Counted from the first letter of the stretch, positions 55,592-63,895 are shown. The stretch is 64,000 bases of DNA from DASXSB01 sp036506275 (GCA_036506275.1 DASXSB010000079.1:16233-80232), one strand, 5' to 3'. A program made the numbers and translations. Notes: generated by a model not told the origin, from the sequence alone.

Positions 55592-56468
55592 GGCCTCCGA
55601 AGGCGTTGCGGAGCGCGGCCAGGAGCCGGTCCGCGAAGGAGTTGTCGCGCCGCGAGCGGAAGCGCGCGTAGAGGGAGGCGGTGATGACGGGCGCCGGCAC
55701 CGATTTCTCGACGGCGTCCTCGACCGTCCAGCGGCCTTCGCCGGAGTCTTCGACGTACGGTTTCAGTCCCTGGAGCCGCGGATCCTCGGCGAGCGCGCCC
55801 GCCGCCAGCTCCAGGAGCCACGATCGCACCACGCTGCCCTGGTTCCACAGCGTCGCGATGGCCGGGAGGTCGAGGTCGTAGCTGGAGGCGGACATCAGCT
55901 CGAACCCTTCCGCATACGCCTGCATCAGCCCGTACTCGATGCCGTTGTGGATCATCTTCACGTAGTGTCCGGCGCCGTTGCCTCCCGTCCGGAGCCAGCC
56001 GTTGGCGGGAGCGAGGGCGGTGAAGATCGGCGCCAGCCGGTCCACCACCGCCGGCTCGCCGCCCACCATGAGGCAATAGCCGATCTCGAGGCCCCAGATG
56101 CCGCCGCTGGTGCCGACGTCGACGTAGGAGAGGCCGCGCGCGGCCAGCTCCCCCGCGCGCCGGACGTCGTCCTTGTAGTGCGTGTTGCCGCCATCGATGA
56201 TGATGTCGCCCGGCGCCAGCACCTCCGTGAGCTGCGCGATCGCCGTTTCCGTGGGGGCGCCCGCGGGCAGCATGAGCCACACCGGGCGCGGGGGCGCGAG
56301 CATGCCCGCGAGATCGCGGAGCGAAGCGGCGCCGCGGGCGCCGTTGCGCTCCACCGCCACCACCGCCGTCGCCGAGCGGTCGTGAGCGATCACGGCGTGA
56401 CCGGCGCGCAGGAGGCGCGTCGCCATGTTCCCTCCCATGCGCCCGAGGCCGACGATTCCGATCTGCAT
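55575..56468 (-). CDS. gnd: 6-phosphogluconate dehydrogenase (decarboxylating, short GndA/YqeC type)
   Basis: 297 aa, the shorter NAD-preferring type of about 300 residues: IGIVGLGRMGGNMATRLL, DGGNTHYKDD, YVDVGTSGGIWGLEIGYCLM and GHYVKMIHNGIEYGLMQAY with catalytic Lys. It makes ribulose-5-phosphate. The ATG shares one base with the stop of the rpiB-pgi fusion, so the two are coupled. Confidence 0.94.
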   Translation of the reverse strand: MQIGIVGLGRMGGNMATRLLRAGHAVIAHDRSATAVVAVERNGARGAASLRDLAGMLAPPRPVWLMLPAGAPTETAIAQLTEVLAPGDIIIDGGNTHYKDDVRRAGELAARGLSYVDVGTSGGIWGLEIGYCLMVGGEPAVVDRLAPIFTALAPANGWLRTGGNGAGHYVKMIHNGIEYGLMQAYAEGFELMSASSYDLDLPAIATLWNQGSVVRSWLLELAAGALAEDPRLQGLKPYVEDSGEGRWTVEDAVEKSVPAPVITASLYARFRSRRDNSFADRLLAALRNAFGGHAIRR

Positions 56469-58582
56469 CAGGCGGGAAGGCGGGCGAGCGCGGCCGCGAT
56501 GCGGTCGAGGCTCTGCGCGGGACGATCGCCGAGCGGGAGCCACAACGCCCGGCGGTGGGCGGCGCGGAGGGTGGCGAGGTCACCGATGGCCTGCGCCGCC
56601 TTCAGCGTGGAGAAGCCGTACGCCTCGCCGGGGATCGGGAGGTCCTCGTAGTCGTCGGCGGTGAGCACGATCAGGATCGGTGTTGGCGGCCCGCCCTTGT
56701 GCAGTTGCCCGGTCGAGTGCAGATAGCGCGGCCCGTAGCCGACGGTGGTGGCGAGGCGCGTGCGGTTGCGGATGATGAGCCGCACCTTCTGGACGGCGGC
56801 GGTGGTTTCCGGGGACGGCGTCAGGTAAGCGAGAAGCGCGACGTAATCGCCCGGACGCGATTCCCCCAGGACGCGCGCGACGTCGTCGAGGGTGTCGGCC
56901 GGCCATTCCGGCAGCCGGCCGCTCTCGCGATGCTTGGCGAGCGCGGCCTGGGTCGCCTCTTTGGCCTGGGCGACGTTCGGCTCGTCGAACGGATTGATGC
57001 CGAGGACGATGCCGGCGGCGGCGGTCGCCATCTCCCAGCGAAAGAACTCCGCGCCGAGATCGTACGACTGCGGGAGCCGGATGCGCACCACGGGATGGTG
57101 CGCGCGCGCGAGGGCGTCCAGCGGCGCGTCGAAGCTCGCGTCGTCGCCGAGCGTCAGCGCCACGAACACGCGGTCGGGGCCGTAGACATCCGGTGACCCC
57201 AGCGGCTCCTCGTGGACGACGACGAGGCCGGTGCCGTCCTTGCCGGTGGACTCGGTGAGGAGCTGCTCGAGCCAGCCGCCGAGGGCGCGGATCGGGGGCG
57301 ACAGCACGAGCGTGACCTTGTCGCGGCCGGCTTCCGCGAGCCCCGCGAGCGTCGCGCCGAGACGCATGCCGGGGTTTTCGCGCGGCGGCACCAGGGCCCC
57401 GCAGGCGTCCGCCATCGTCGCCGCGCTCTCGATCAGCCGCCGGAGGTCGATGCCGAGGAGCGCGCCGGGGACGAGCCCGAAGTAGGAGAGCGCGGAGAAC
57501 CGACCGCCGATGTCGGGGGCGTTGAGGAACGTCCGCCGGAATCCCGTTTCGCGCGCGAGCCGCTCGAGTGACGTGCCGGGGTCGGTGATGGCGACGAAGT
57601 GCGTGCCCGGCGCCTCCACCTCGCGGTTCATCTCTTCGCGGAACGCGCGATAGAGCGCGAGCATCTCGGTGGTGGTACCGGACTTCGAGGAGACGAGAAA
57701 GAGCGTTTGCCGGAGCTTCAGCCGCGCGCGGGTGGCGCGGACGGTGGCGGCATCCGTGGTGTCGAGGACGGCCAGTACGGGCGCGCCGGGGGCGGCGCCG
57801 AAGGTGGTGGCGAGAACCTCGGCGGCGAGGCTGGAGCCGCCCATGCCGAGCAACACGACGTCGGTGATCCCGTCGCCACGGATGTCCGCGCCGAAGGCGG
57901 ACAGCTCGCCGATCTGTTCCCGCGCCGCCACCGGCGACGCGAGCCAGCCGAGTCGATTGCGAATGGCGCCCTGCGTGCGGGCGTCGCTCGTCCACAAGCT
58001 CGCGTCCTTGCCCCAGACCCGGCGCACCGCATCGAGGTGCTCCAGCAGGCGGAGCGCATCGGCGACCGCCGGCGCCGCCGGCCCCACGAACTCCGGCATC
58101 GCCGTCTCATCGACGCCGTCGCGCGCAAGGGTCCCGCACTCGGCCGCTTCCAGCGCACGCACCTTGGCGAGGCGTCGCTCGTGACGCGGGGCCCTGGAAA
58201 AGCGCGCGCCCAGAAAGATCCGCGCGAGCTCCGTCGCCTGCGCGGCATCGATCACCCGCGCGCCCAGGCAGAGGACGTTGGCGTCGTCGTCCTCGCGCGC
58301 CTGGCGCGCGGTGAAGGGATCGTGGCAGAGAGCGGCGCGGACGCCGCGCAGCTTGTTGGCGGCGATGGCCACGCCGGCCCCGCTCCCACAGATCAGGATC
58401 CCGACGTCGGCGCCGCCCTCGCGCACGGCGGTGCCGACGACGCGCGCGTAGTCCGGGTAATCGACCGGCTCCGTGGAGTGGGTGCCGAAGTCGACGAGTT
58501 CGTGGCCATCCTGGCGGAGGGCGGTGACGACGCTGTCCTTGTGGGGGAAGCCGGCGTGATCGCAGCCGATGGCGATGCGCAT
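56468..58582 (-). CDS. RpiB-Pgi fusion: ribose-5-phosphate isomerase B plus glucose-6-phosphate isomerase
   Basis: 704 aa. Residues about 1-150 are RpiB (MRIAIGCDHAGFPHKDSVVT, HSTEPVDYPDYA, ICGSGAGVAIAANKLRGVRA, DDDANVLCLGARV). Residues about 170-704 are phosphoglucose isomerase (DVVLLGMGGSSLAAEVLATT, LVSSKSGTTTEMLALYRAF, DIGGRFSALSYFGLVPGALL, AEFFRWEMATAAAGIVLGIN, RYLHSTGQLHKGG). No stop or restart separates them. One chain would catalyse two isomerisations on either side of the oxidative pentose-phosphate pathway. Start ATG at 58582 matches RpiB. Confidence 0.94.
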   Translation of the reverse strand: MRIAIGCDHAGFPHKDSVVTALRQDGHELVDFGTHSTEPVDYPDYARVVGTAVREGGADVGILICGSGAGVAIAANKLRGVRAALCHDPFTARQAREDDDANVLCLGARVIDAAQATELARIFLGARFSRAPRHERRLAKVRALEAAECGTLARDGVDETAMPEFVGPAAPAVADALRLLEHLDAVRRVWGKDASLWTSDARTQGAIRNRLGWLASPVAAREQIGELSAFGADIRGDGITDVVLLGMGGSSLAAEVLATTFGAAPGAPVLAVLDTTDAATVRATRARLKLRQTLFLVSSKSGTTTEMLALYRAFREEMNREVEAPGTHFVAITDPGTSLERLARETGFRRTFLNAPDIGGRFSALSYFGLVPGALLGIDLRRLIESAATMADACGALVPPRENPGMRLGATLAGLAEAGRDKVTLVLSPPIRALGGWLEQLLTESTGKDGTGLVVVHEEPLGSPDVYGPDRVFVALTLGDDASFDAPLDALARAHHPVVRIRLPQSYDLGAEFFRWEMATAAAGIVLGINPFDEPNVAQAKEATQAALAKHRESGRLPEWPADTLDDVARVLGESRPGDYVALLAYLTPSPETTAAVQKVRLIIRNRTRLATTVGYGPRYLHSTGQLHKGGPPTPILIVLTADDYEDLPIPGEAYGFSTLKAAQAIGDLATLRAAHRRALWLPLGDRPAQSLDRIAAALARLPA

Positions 58583-58601
58583 GGCGGTCCGCCGAAGTAT
58601 C

Positions 58602-59357
58602 TCAGCCGCCGCCGGCGGTGGGAAGCAGCGCGGCGGCGGCACGGTCGAGCAGCCACGTGAGGCGGCCGTCGGCAGGACGCACCATTCCCGCGGGCAGGAG
58701 CGCTTCGTCACCGAGGACGGTCTTCACGACCTTCGCCTTCTCCGCTCCCGCGACCAGGAAGAGGACGCGCGCGGCCGCGTTCAGCACGGGATACGTGAGC
58801 GTGATGCGCTCGGGAACGGCGGCGGCGGCCGCGTGCACGGCCGCCACGGGACGGAAGACTTCCTTCAGCACCGGCGATCCCGGAAAGAGCGAAGCGGTGT
58901 GGCCATCCACGCCGAGGCCGAGCAGCACGAGGTCGAAACGGGGAAGCTCTCCGCGTCGCGTGTGGAACACCTCGGCGAGCGTGCGCGCGTAGTCGGCGGC
59001 GGCCGCGTCGCGGTCGTCCGCTTCGCCGCGCATGCGGACGATCCGATCGGCGGCGACGGGCACGCGGCTCAGCAGCGCCTCGCGCGCCATGCGGTAGTTG
59101 GACTCGGGGTGGTCCGGTTCCACCGCACGCTCGTCACCGAAGAAGACCCACGTACGATCCCACGGCATCGCGTCCCGCAAGGGCGGGAGCGCCAGCCGCT
59201 CATAGGTTTCGCGCGGAGTGGCGCCGCCCGCGAGGGCGATCGTGAACCGGCCGCGCGCGGCCACGGCTTCGCCCGCCGCGTCCACGATCGTGCGCGCCGC
59301 CGTCTCCGCCAGCGCGGGCGGATCCTTGACGACGACGATTTCGGCGTCCGATCCCAT
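58602..59357 (-). CDS. pgl: 6-phosphogluconolactonase
   Basis: 251 aa DevB-type lactonase: FTIALAGGATPRETYERLAL, VFFGDERAVEPDHPESNYRM, FDLVLLGLGVDGHTASLFPG. Hydrolyses 6-phosphogluconolactone to 6-phosphogluconate. It lies between gluconokinase and the rpiB-pgi fusion in the same operon, with 19 bp to the latter. Confidence 0.95.
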   Translation of the reverse strand: MGSDAEIVVVKDPPALAETAARTIVDAAGEAVAARGRFTIALAGGATPRETYERLALPPLRDAMPWDRTWVFFGDERAVEPDHPESNYRMAREALLSRVPVAADRIVRMRGEADDRDAAAADYARTLAEVFHTRRGELPRFDLVLLGLGVDGHTASLFPGSPVLKEVFRPVAAVHAAAAAVPERITLTYPVLNAAARVLFLVAGAEKAKVVKTVLGDEALLPAGMVRPADGRLTWLLDRAAAALLPTAGGG

Positions 59358-59405
59358 GGCCCAGATGATACCCCCGCCTTTCCTTCCTGGCGCGCGCGGG
59401 CATGG

Positions 59406-60863
59406 TTACCCCTGCCCGCTCTTCGACAGGAGCGTGTCGAGCGCACGCTGCCGCGCGAGGGCGGCCCGGTAGCGCGCGTGGCGCGCGGGCACGGGCGCGA
59501 AGGTTTCGCCGAGGACGCCCTGAACAGCGGTGAGATCACGCACGACGCCGAGCGACTGCAGCGCGAGAACGGCGGCGCCGCGGCTCGTGGCCTCGGACGC
59601 GCGCGATGCCGTTACGGGATGGCCGATCGCATCCGCGATCATCTGCGTCCATCCGCGGACGTGCGTGAGCGCGCCTCCCGACGCGACGATGGCGGCGCCG
59701 GGCTGGGCGAGCGGGGCCAGGAGCGCGTGGATCACGGCCAGGCGCAACGCCACCGCTTCGAGCCCCGCCTGCAGCACGTGCACGGGCGAGGTGTGAAGGG
59801 AGAGACCGCTGATCGTCGCCCGGCGATCGTCGTGCCATCCGGGAGCGCGTTCTCCGGCGAGGAACGGGAGGACGGTGAGTCCGTGCGCATCGGGCAGCGC
59901 GTCGGCGAGCGCCGCCTCCACCGTGGCGTCCGGCGGCAACTTCAAGACGTCGGCGAGCCAGGCATACACGTTGCCACCTTCGGAGGTGGCGCCCCCCACC
60001 AGCGAAAGTCGTCGATCGATCCGGTACCGCCAGAGGCCCATGGGCGGCGCCACGGCGGGACCGACGACGCGCATCGCGGCCGACGTGCCGACGTTGAGCG
60101 CGATGCGGCTTCCGTCCGTGCAGTCCGATCCCACGTTGCCGGCGGCGCCGTCCCCGACGGCGGGGAACCACGGAACGCGCCCGAGCTTCGGCCAGCGCCG
60201 CGCCCAGCGCGTCCGCAACCCCGTGCGCCTCTCGGCGCGATCGCACAGCGGGAAGAGCTGGCGTTCGTCCACGCCGGCCGCGGCCATCGCCTCGGCGTCC
60301 CAGCGACAGCCGTCCTGATCGAAGAGTCCCGTGGCGGACGCCATCGAGACGCTGGTGGCGGCGGCGCCGAACAGCTCGAGCTCGAGATATTCGCCGAACG
60401 ATCCCCAGCGGGCCACCCGGCGCGTCTCGTTCGGCCGCGCCCGTCCCAGCCAGCGGAGCTTCGCCGGCCAGTACGACGAGTGCAGGTGACATCCGGTGCG
60501 CGCGTGGAGAGCCGGCTCGTCGAGCGCCGATCGAAGGATGGTCGCCTCCCGTGCGGCCCGCGTGTCCGCCCACATGTAGACGGGCGTCACCGGGCGGTCG
60601 CTCGCATCGAAGCCGAGGAGGCCGTGCCAGAAGGTGGTGACGGCGACCCCGAGCAACTCCTCGGCGCCGCGCGCTCGTTGCACGGTGTCCACGCAGCCGG
60701 CGACGGCGTCGAGCAGGCGCGCGGGGTCGTGCTCCACGCCGCCGTCGGGGGTCGTCGTGGCCTCGTACGGGATCTGATGGAAGCGGTCGGGCAGGGCGCG
60801 GCCGGCGGTGTCGTACATGGCCGCGCGCGCGGACGACGTGCCGACGTCCAGCGCCATGATCAC
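59406..60863 (-). CDS. gntK: Gluconokinase-type FGGY carbohydrate kinase
   Basis: 485 aa: MALDVGTSSARAAMYDTAGR (phosphate loop), VTTFWHGLLGFDASDRPVTP, YMWADTRAAREA, SRIALNVGTSAAMRVVG and FLAGERAPGWHDDRRATISG. The gluconate subgroup is inferred from the FWHGLLG pattern and from being the first gene of a pentose-phosphate operon, since its product is 6-phosphogluconate. Another pentose or polyol is possible. Confidence 0.85.
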   Translation of the reverse strand: MIMALDVGTSSARAAMYDTAGRALPDRFHQIPYEATTTPDGGVEHDPARLLDAVAGCVDTVQRARGAEELLGVAVTTFWHGLLGFDASDRPVTPVYMWADTRAAREATILRSALDEPALHARTGCHLHSSYWPAKLRWLGRARPNETRRVARWGSFGEYLELELFGAAATSVSMASATGLFDQDGCRWDAEAMAAAGVDERQLFPLCDRAERRTGLRTRWARRWPKLGRVPWFPAVGDGAAGNVGSDCTDGSRIALNVGTSAAMRVVGPAVAPPMGLWRYRIDRRLSLVGGATSEGGNVYAWLADVLKLPPDATVEAALADALPDAHGLTVLPFLAGERAPGWHDDRRATISGLSLHTSPVHVLQAGLEAVALRLAVIHALLAPLAQPGAAIVASGGALTHVRGWTQMIADAIGHPVTASRASEATSRGAAVLALQSLGVVRDLTAVQGVLGETFAPVPARHARYRAALARQRALDTLLSKSGQG

Positions 60864-60872
60864 GGTTCGCTA

Positions 60873-60890
60873 TTCTAGTAGAATGTCGGC
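60873..60890. repeat. Left copy of the 18-bp islet-flanking repeat
   Basis: TTCTAGTAGAATGTCGGC, matching 63123-63140 (TTCTAGTAGGATATCGGC) at 16 of 18 positions. It also contains the inverted repeat ATTCT-AGT-AGAAT. It marks the change from the GC-rich operon to the lower-GC islet. Confidence 0.5.
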
Positions 60891-60933
60891 GGGTCCATAG
60901 TCCCGCACACTTAGGGCGCGTTTAGCGCTCTGC

Positions 60934-60959
60934 TTGCGTCTAGGTTGCACTTACTTGCA
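60934..60959. repeat. Left copy of the helically phased TTGC repeat
   Basis: TTGCGTCT-AGG-TTGC-ACTTA-CTTGCA. The same fixed bases and spacings occur at 61650-61675. The TTGC steps start 11 and 10 bp apart. It lies 23 bp upstream of the first gene of the two-gene cassette. Confidence 0.6.
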
Positions 60960-60982
60960 CGACGACCGGCCGGAGTGGACGT

Positions 60983-61483
60983 GTGGGCAACAAATGGAAG
61001 CAGAAGCAGCAGGCGAGGGACACCGACGCGGGCGGGGTGTCGTGGCCTGCTTTCGGTGCGATCGTCGCGCTGCTCCTGAGCGTCGGCGGCGGCGCGTGGC
61101 TCGTCCTTGATCGGCGGGCCGATAAGATCGACGGCGATCTCAAGAGCATCAACGACCAGCTCAAAACTCTTGAGGGCAAGGCGGGTGAGGGCCGGGGCGA
61201 CTCGAAGCGCGTGGACGACCTCATAAGGCGCGTCGACAGCATGCAGTCGCAACTCAACAGCGTCATCATGGCGCTCTCGCCGCGCCAGCGGGCGGCGGCG
61301 TACGGGATTCAACCCGCTGCCATCAAGCAGGTGTCGCTCAACGGGGGCGCCAAATGGGTATTCGAGGACTTGCAGCATGAACCGGCCTATCGGGTGGAGC
61401 TTGAAGTTGTCGAGATTCGTGAGGGGACAGTCATACTGCGCTTGAATGCGCCGGAGCCCGGACGCTTCTTAAAGACAACATGA
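60983..61483 (+). CDS. Membrane-anchored coiled-coil protein, unknown
   Basis: 166 aa: Lys/Gln-rich start (MGNKWKQKQQAR), one membrane helix (FGAIVALLLSVGGGAWLVLD), a coiled coil (DGDLKSINDQLKTLEGKAGE, DLIRRVDSMQSQLNSVIMAL) and a small C-terminal domain (AYRVELEVVEIREGTVILRL). Codon use is less GC-biased than the operon before it. No family recognised. The stop overlaps the ATG of a tiny gene. Confidence 0.6.
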   Translation: MGNKWKQKQQARDTDAGGVSWPAFGAIVALLLSVGGGAWLVLDRRADKIDGDLKSINDQLKTLEGKAGEGRGDSKRVDDLIRRVDSMQSQLNSVIMALSPRQRAAAYGIQPAAIKQVSLNGGAKWVFEDLQHEPAYRVELEVVEIREGTVILRLNAPEPGRFLKTT

Positions 61484-61620
61484 TCGCGCTGCCGCTCCAA
61501 CACGGCGCACTCATTCCGCTGTTCCAGTTTGCTGGCCGCACGTTCTACGTACTGATGCTCGACTTCACCCAGAACATGGCGACGGTCGCGATTGGGCCGC
61601 GCGAGGGCAAGGGAGCGTAA
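61480..61620 (+). CDS. Tiny ORF coupled to the coiled-coil gene
   Basis: 46 aa from an ATGA overlap with the upstream stop: MIALPLQHGALIPLFQFAGR, TFYVLMLDFTQNMATVAIGP, REGKGA. The composition is protein-like. The overlap and position between the two TTGC repeats suggest a two-gene cassette. No family recognised. Confidence 0.5.
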   Translation: MIALPLQHGALIPLFQFAGRTFYVLMLDFTQNMATVAIGPREGKGA

Positions 61621-62032
61621 ATCGCTTAGCGGGAGCGGGCGGAGCGTGGTTGCGTCTGACTTGCGGGCGCTTGCATGAGGCTCCCTCTCTAGGGCTCTAA
61701 CTTAACCTCCCCAACTCGATCCCATCGCCGCTAGCTTGCCGGACCTCGGGCGCTACCCGTCGCGTCCTGGCACGTCCGTCGCTCCCGGCAAGTCGTGTGG
61801 GCGCCGCATGCGTGTTCGTCGCACGGCGGCGACCATGAGCGCCACTGTCACGACCGCGTTGATCAGGACGGTGAGGGGGACGGCGTTGGACACGAACGAG
61901 TTCAATGGGAATCATTGAGCGGCGGGACATATAAACCGGGAAGCTCAACGCTCAGCGCGGCATTCTTGAGAGCGAACGTTTAATGAGAGATGTATGCAGC
62001 ATCACGGAGAAATAACAGCTAGGTGCTAGCTA
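61621..62032. other. 412-bp region without a firm gene
   Basis: It holds the right TTGC repeat (61650-61675). On the minus strand a 50-codon frame (TTG 61905 to stop 61753) reads NSFVSNAVPLTVLINAVVTV, then ALMVAAVRRTRMRRPHD, a possible single-helix protein, but without a Shine-Dalgarno. The longer frames over it on both strands are Arg-rich and not convincing. Confidence 0.4.
61650..61675. repeat. Right copy of the helically phased TTGC repeat
   Basis: TTGCGTCT-GAC-TTGC-GGGCG-CTTGCA, 29 bp after the end of the two-gene cassette. It matches the left copy at all 18 fixed positions while the spacers differ, as expected for selected protein-contact bases. Confidence 0.6.
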
Positions 62033-62530
62033 CTAGCTGGTAGGTCGGAATCGCGGAATCCATCTCGGCACACGCGCGCAATAGTCTTCGTATTCCTTGC
62101 CGAATTTGCCCCGCAATGTCGGTTCCTCATAGAGAAGCACCCAGGCAAAAAATCCCAGCCAGACCGCCAGCCCGTATTCCAAGAGGGAAACACGGCCGAA
62201 GAGCAGCGCCTGCCCGAAGATCAGCGATACCACGGCCACGTACATGGGATTTCGCACGTACCGATATAGCCCGGTGACGACCAGCCGCTGCGGCGGCGCA
62301 ACCGGCGCCGGCGTCCCCAGGCCTTGAATGGCGAAGCGCGCGAAGGAGTCGAGGAGCACCGGCAGCCCGGCGGCGATCATCAGTCCGCCCAGAACTCGCA
62401 ACGGAAGAAAGCCGAGCAGCGGCGGAGCCATCCGCCAGCGCGTAAACGTCCAGGGGACGTAGACGGCGAGGGTGCCCGGTGCAATCACCAGAAAAATCGC
62501 CGAACCGAGAAGGGCAAGAGCGCGCCTCAT
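62033..62530 (-). CDS. Isoprenylcysteine carboxyl methyltransferase (ICMT)-like membrane protein
   Basis: 165 aa with four hydrophobic segments (LALLGSAIFLVIAPGTLAVY, LRVLGGLMIAAGLPVLLDSF, MYVAVVSLIFGQALLFG, YGLAVWLGFFAWVLLYEEPT) and the family motif GLYRYVRNPMYV, then EEPTLRGKFGKEYEDYCARV. Bacterial members methylate phospholipid or unknown substrates using SAM. Less GC-rich than most of the window. Confidence 0.85.
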   Translation of the reverse strand: MRRALALLGSAIFLVIAPGTLAVYVPWTFTRWRMAPPLLGFLPLRVLGGLMIAAGLPVLLDSFARFAIQGLGTPAPVAPPQRLVVTGLYRYVRNPMYVAVVSLIFGQALLFGRVSLLEYGLAVWLGFFAWVLLYEEPTLRGKFGKEYEDYCARVPRWIPRFRPTS

Positions 62531-62627
62531 CGAGGAATCAGATTTAGTTCAAGGTGACCAACGCCCAGAGCAGCGCGAGCCAGAACTGCCACCGGCGCAG
62601 TATCGTCATCCGCAGATGGTCCCGACT

Positions 62628-62930
62628 CTATAGCCAGGTCTCAAGATAGCGCATGCCATACGAAGACATCAGACGCTTCAATTCGCTGTAGTCCGTCCCT
62701 TTAGCAGACGTGCTCGCGACCGCCTGCCGGGGACTAAGCGACGCGAAGGGAGTGTGCTGCTCGTGGGTATGGTCGCTTTGAGGCACATTCGTCGCCATCG
62801 TAAGGGTAACGGCGGGGCGGCGTTCGTTGCGCTCATGATGCACGGCCTCGATGGTCTCGCCCACGACGAGGCAGAGGCAGGCGAGTAAGCTGCCGCAAGC
62901 GCTACAGACGACGGTCTTCTTGAAGTTCAT
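62628..62930 (-). CDS. Hypothetical protein of the islet
   Basis: 100 aa: hydrophobic N-terminus with four Cys (TVVCSACGSLLACLCLVVGE), then a His-rich polar part (SDHTHEQHTPFASLSPRQ) and a C-terminus GTDYSELKRLMSSYGMRYLE. Possibly exported or a lipoprotein-like small protein. No Shine-Dalgarno, no family. The ATG at 62930 is chosen because the signal-like part starts there. Confidence 0.4.
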   Translation of the reverse strand: MNFKKTVVCSACGSLLACLCLVVGETIEAVHHERNERRPAVTLTMATNVPQSDHTHEQHTPFASLSPRQAVASTSAKGTDYSELKRLMSSYGMRYLETWL

Positions 62931-63122
62931 GCGTCGAGCGTACAACGAGGGGACTCCCGAACGAGACTTCAAATTGAGTCCGAATTAGGTACGCGGCGGG
63001 CCAACCTAGGCGAACCAACGTGATTGTGTGTGAGATTGCGCCTGGCTTGCGTCGGAGTGTCGTAGAGGGGCTAGCGGTGCGAGTATATCCGGCCAAATCT
63101 CAAGGATTTTGGCCCGTCTCAC

Positions 63123-63140
63123 TTCTAGTAGGATATCGGC
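63123..63140. repeat. Right copy of the 18-bp islet-flanking repeat
   Basis: TTCTAGTAGGATATCGGC, ending at the base before the ATG of the next gene. It could also serve as that gene's leader: AGGA is 7 nt upstream of ATG, and TAGGAT resembles a -10 element. Confidence 0.5.
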
Positions 63141-63353
63141 ATGGCGGAAGGCTGGGAGCTCCTCACCCTGCGTGGGCTGGCGGCGATCGACGAGCGCGCG
63201 GACGAGTTCACGGGAACGCTCGTGATCCACCGCGTGGGGAGCGCCGAGCCCGTCGATTCCGTCGCCGTCACCGTCAAACGGACCGTCCTCCGCGAGCTGC
63301 ACGAGCAGCTCGGACGGCTCCTCGCCCGCTCCACGCCGTTCAAGCCGCGCTGA
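63141..63353 (+). CDS. Small hypothetical protein upstream of UGSC selenoprotein
   Basis: 70 aa: MAEGWELLTLRGLAAIDERA, EFTGTLVIHRVGSAEPVDSV, VKRTVLRELHEQLGRLLARS. Soluble; no family recognised. It ends 11 bp before the selenoprotein ATG, with the latter's GAGAGGAGA Shine-Dalgarno between them, so they are probably co-transcribed. Confidence 0.6.
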   Translation: MAEGWELLTLRGLAAIDERADEFTGTLVIHRVGSAEPVDSVAVTVKRTVLRELHEQLGRLLARSTPFKPR

Positions 63354-63364
63354 GAGGAGATCGC

Positions 63365-63895
63365 ATGGCACGGATCCGCGTCCTGAGCCCGCTCGGTGTC
63401 GTGACGAGCGCCACCTTTGCCGCCCCCGCCCTTCCCCGGGAATGGACGGGACGCACGGTGGGCGTGCTCGACAACACGAAGACCAACTTCGATCGCCTCG
63501 CCGGCGAGATCGGTACGCTCCTGCGCGCTCAGCTCGGTGTGAAGGCGGTGCTGCATCGTCGCAAGGCGAACGCCGCCACCGGCGCCGCGCCCGAGATCAT
63601 CGCCGAGCTCGGCAAGGAGTGCGACGTCGTCTTCGCGGGCTCGGCTGACTGAGGGTCGTGCACGTCGTGGAGTCTCCACGACAGCATCGAGGTCGCGAAG
63701 GCGGGCACGCCGGCCGTCCTCATCGGCACCACCGCCTTCCAGGGGCTCGCGGTCAGTGAGATGGCGGCCCTCGGCGTCACCGGTCTTCCTCTCGTCGTCG
63801 TCGATCACCCGCTCGGCGGCGAACGCCCGGACGCCATCGCCCGCCGCGCCCACCAGGCGATGGAGCAGATCGTGGCGCTGATCGGCCGATCATGA
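63365..63895 (+). CDS. UGSC-family selenoprotein (in-frame TGA = Sec)
   Basis: 176 aa when TGA at 63650-63652 is read as Sec: MARIRVLSPLGVVTSATFAA, GVLDNTKTNFDRLAGEIGTL, ECDVVFAGSAD-U-GSCTSWSL, then HDSIEVAKAGTPAVLIGTTA and LPLVVVDHPLGGERPDAIAR. The UGSC motif (Sec96 to Cys99) names a selenoprotein family known from marine and soil bacteria, whose homologues have CGSC. Both sides of the TGA are in one frame and the fold continues. GGAGA precedes the ATG at 63365. The reaction is unknown; the redox-type motif suggests a thiol/selenol centre. Confidence 0.88.
63664..63682 (+). promoter_or_regulatory. SECIS hairpin of the UGSC selenoprotein
   Basis: GTCGTGGA (63664-63671), loop GTC, TCCACGAC (63675-63682): a perfect 8-bp stem beginning 11 nt after the TGA. 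The distance and a small loop beginning GU fit bacterial SECIS elements bound by SelB. It lies inside the coding frame. Confidence 0.75.

Noticed and set aside
61697..61948. ORFs on both strands (83 and 60 codons)
   Set aside because: Arg-rich shadow composition and no Shine-Dalgarno; only the small hydrophobic minus frame 61753-61905 looks marginally protein-like.
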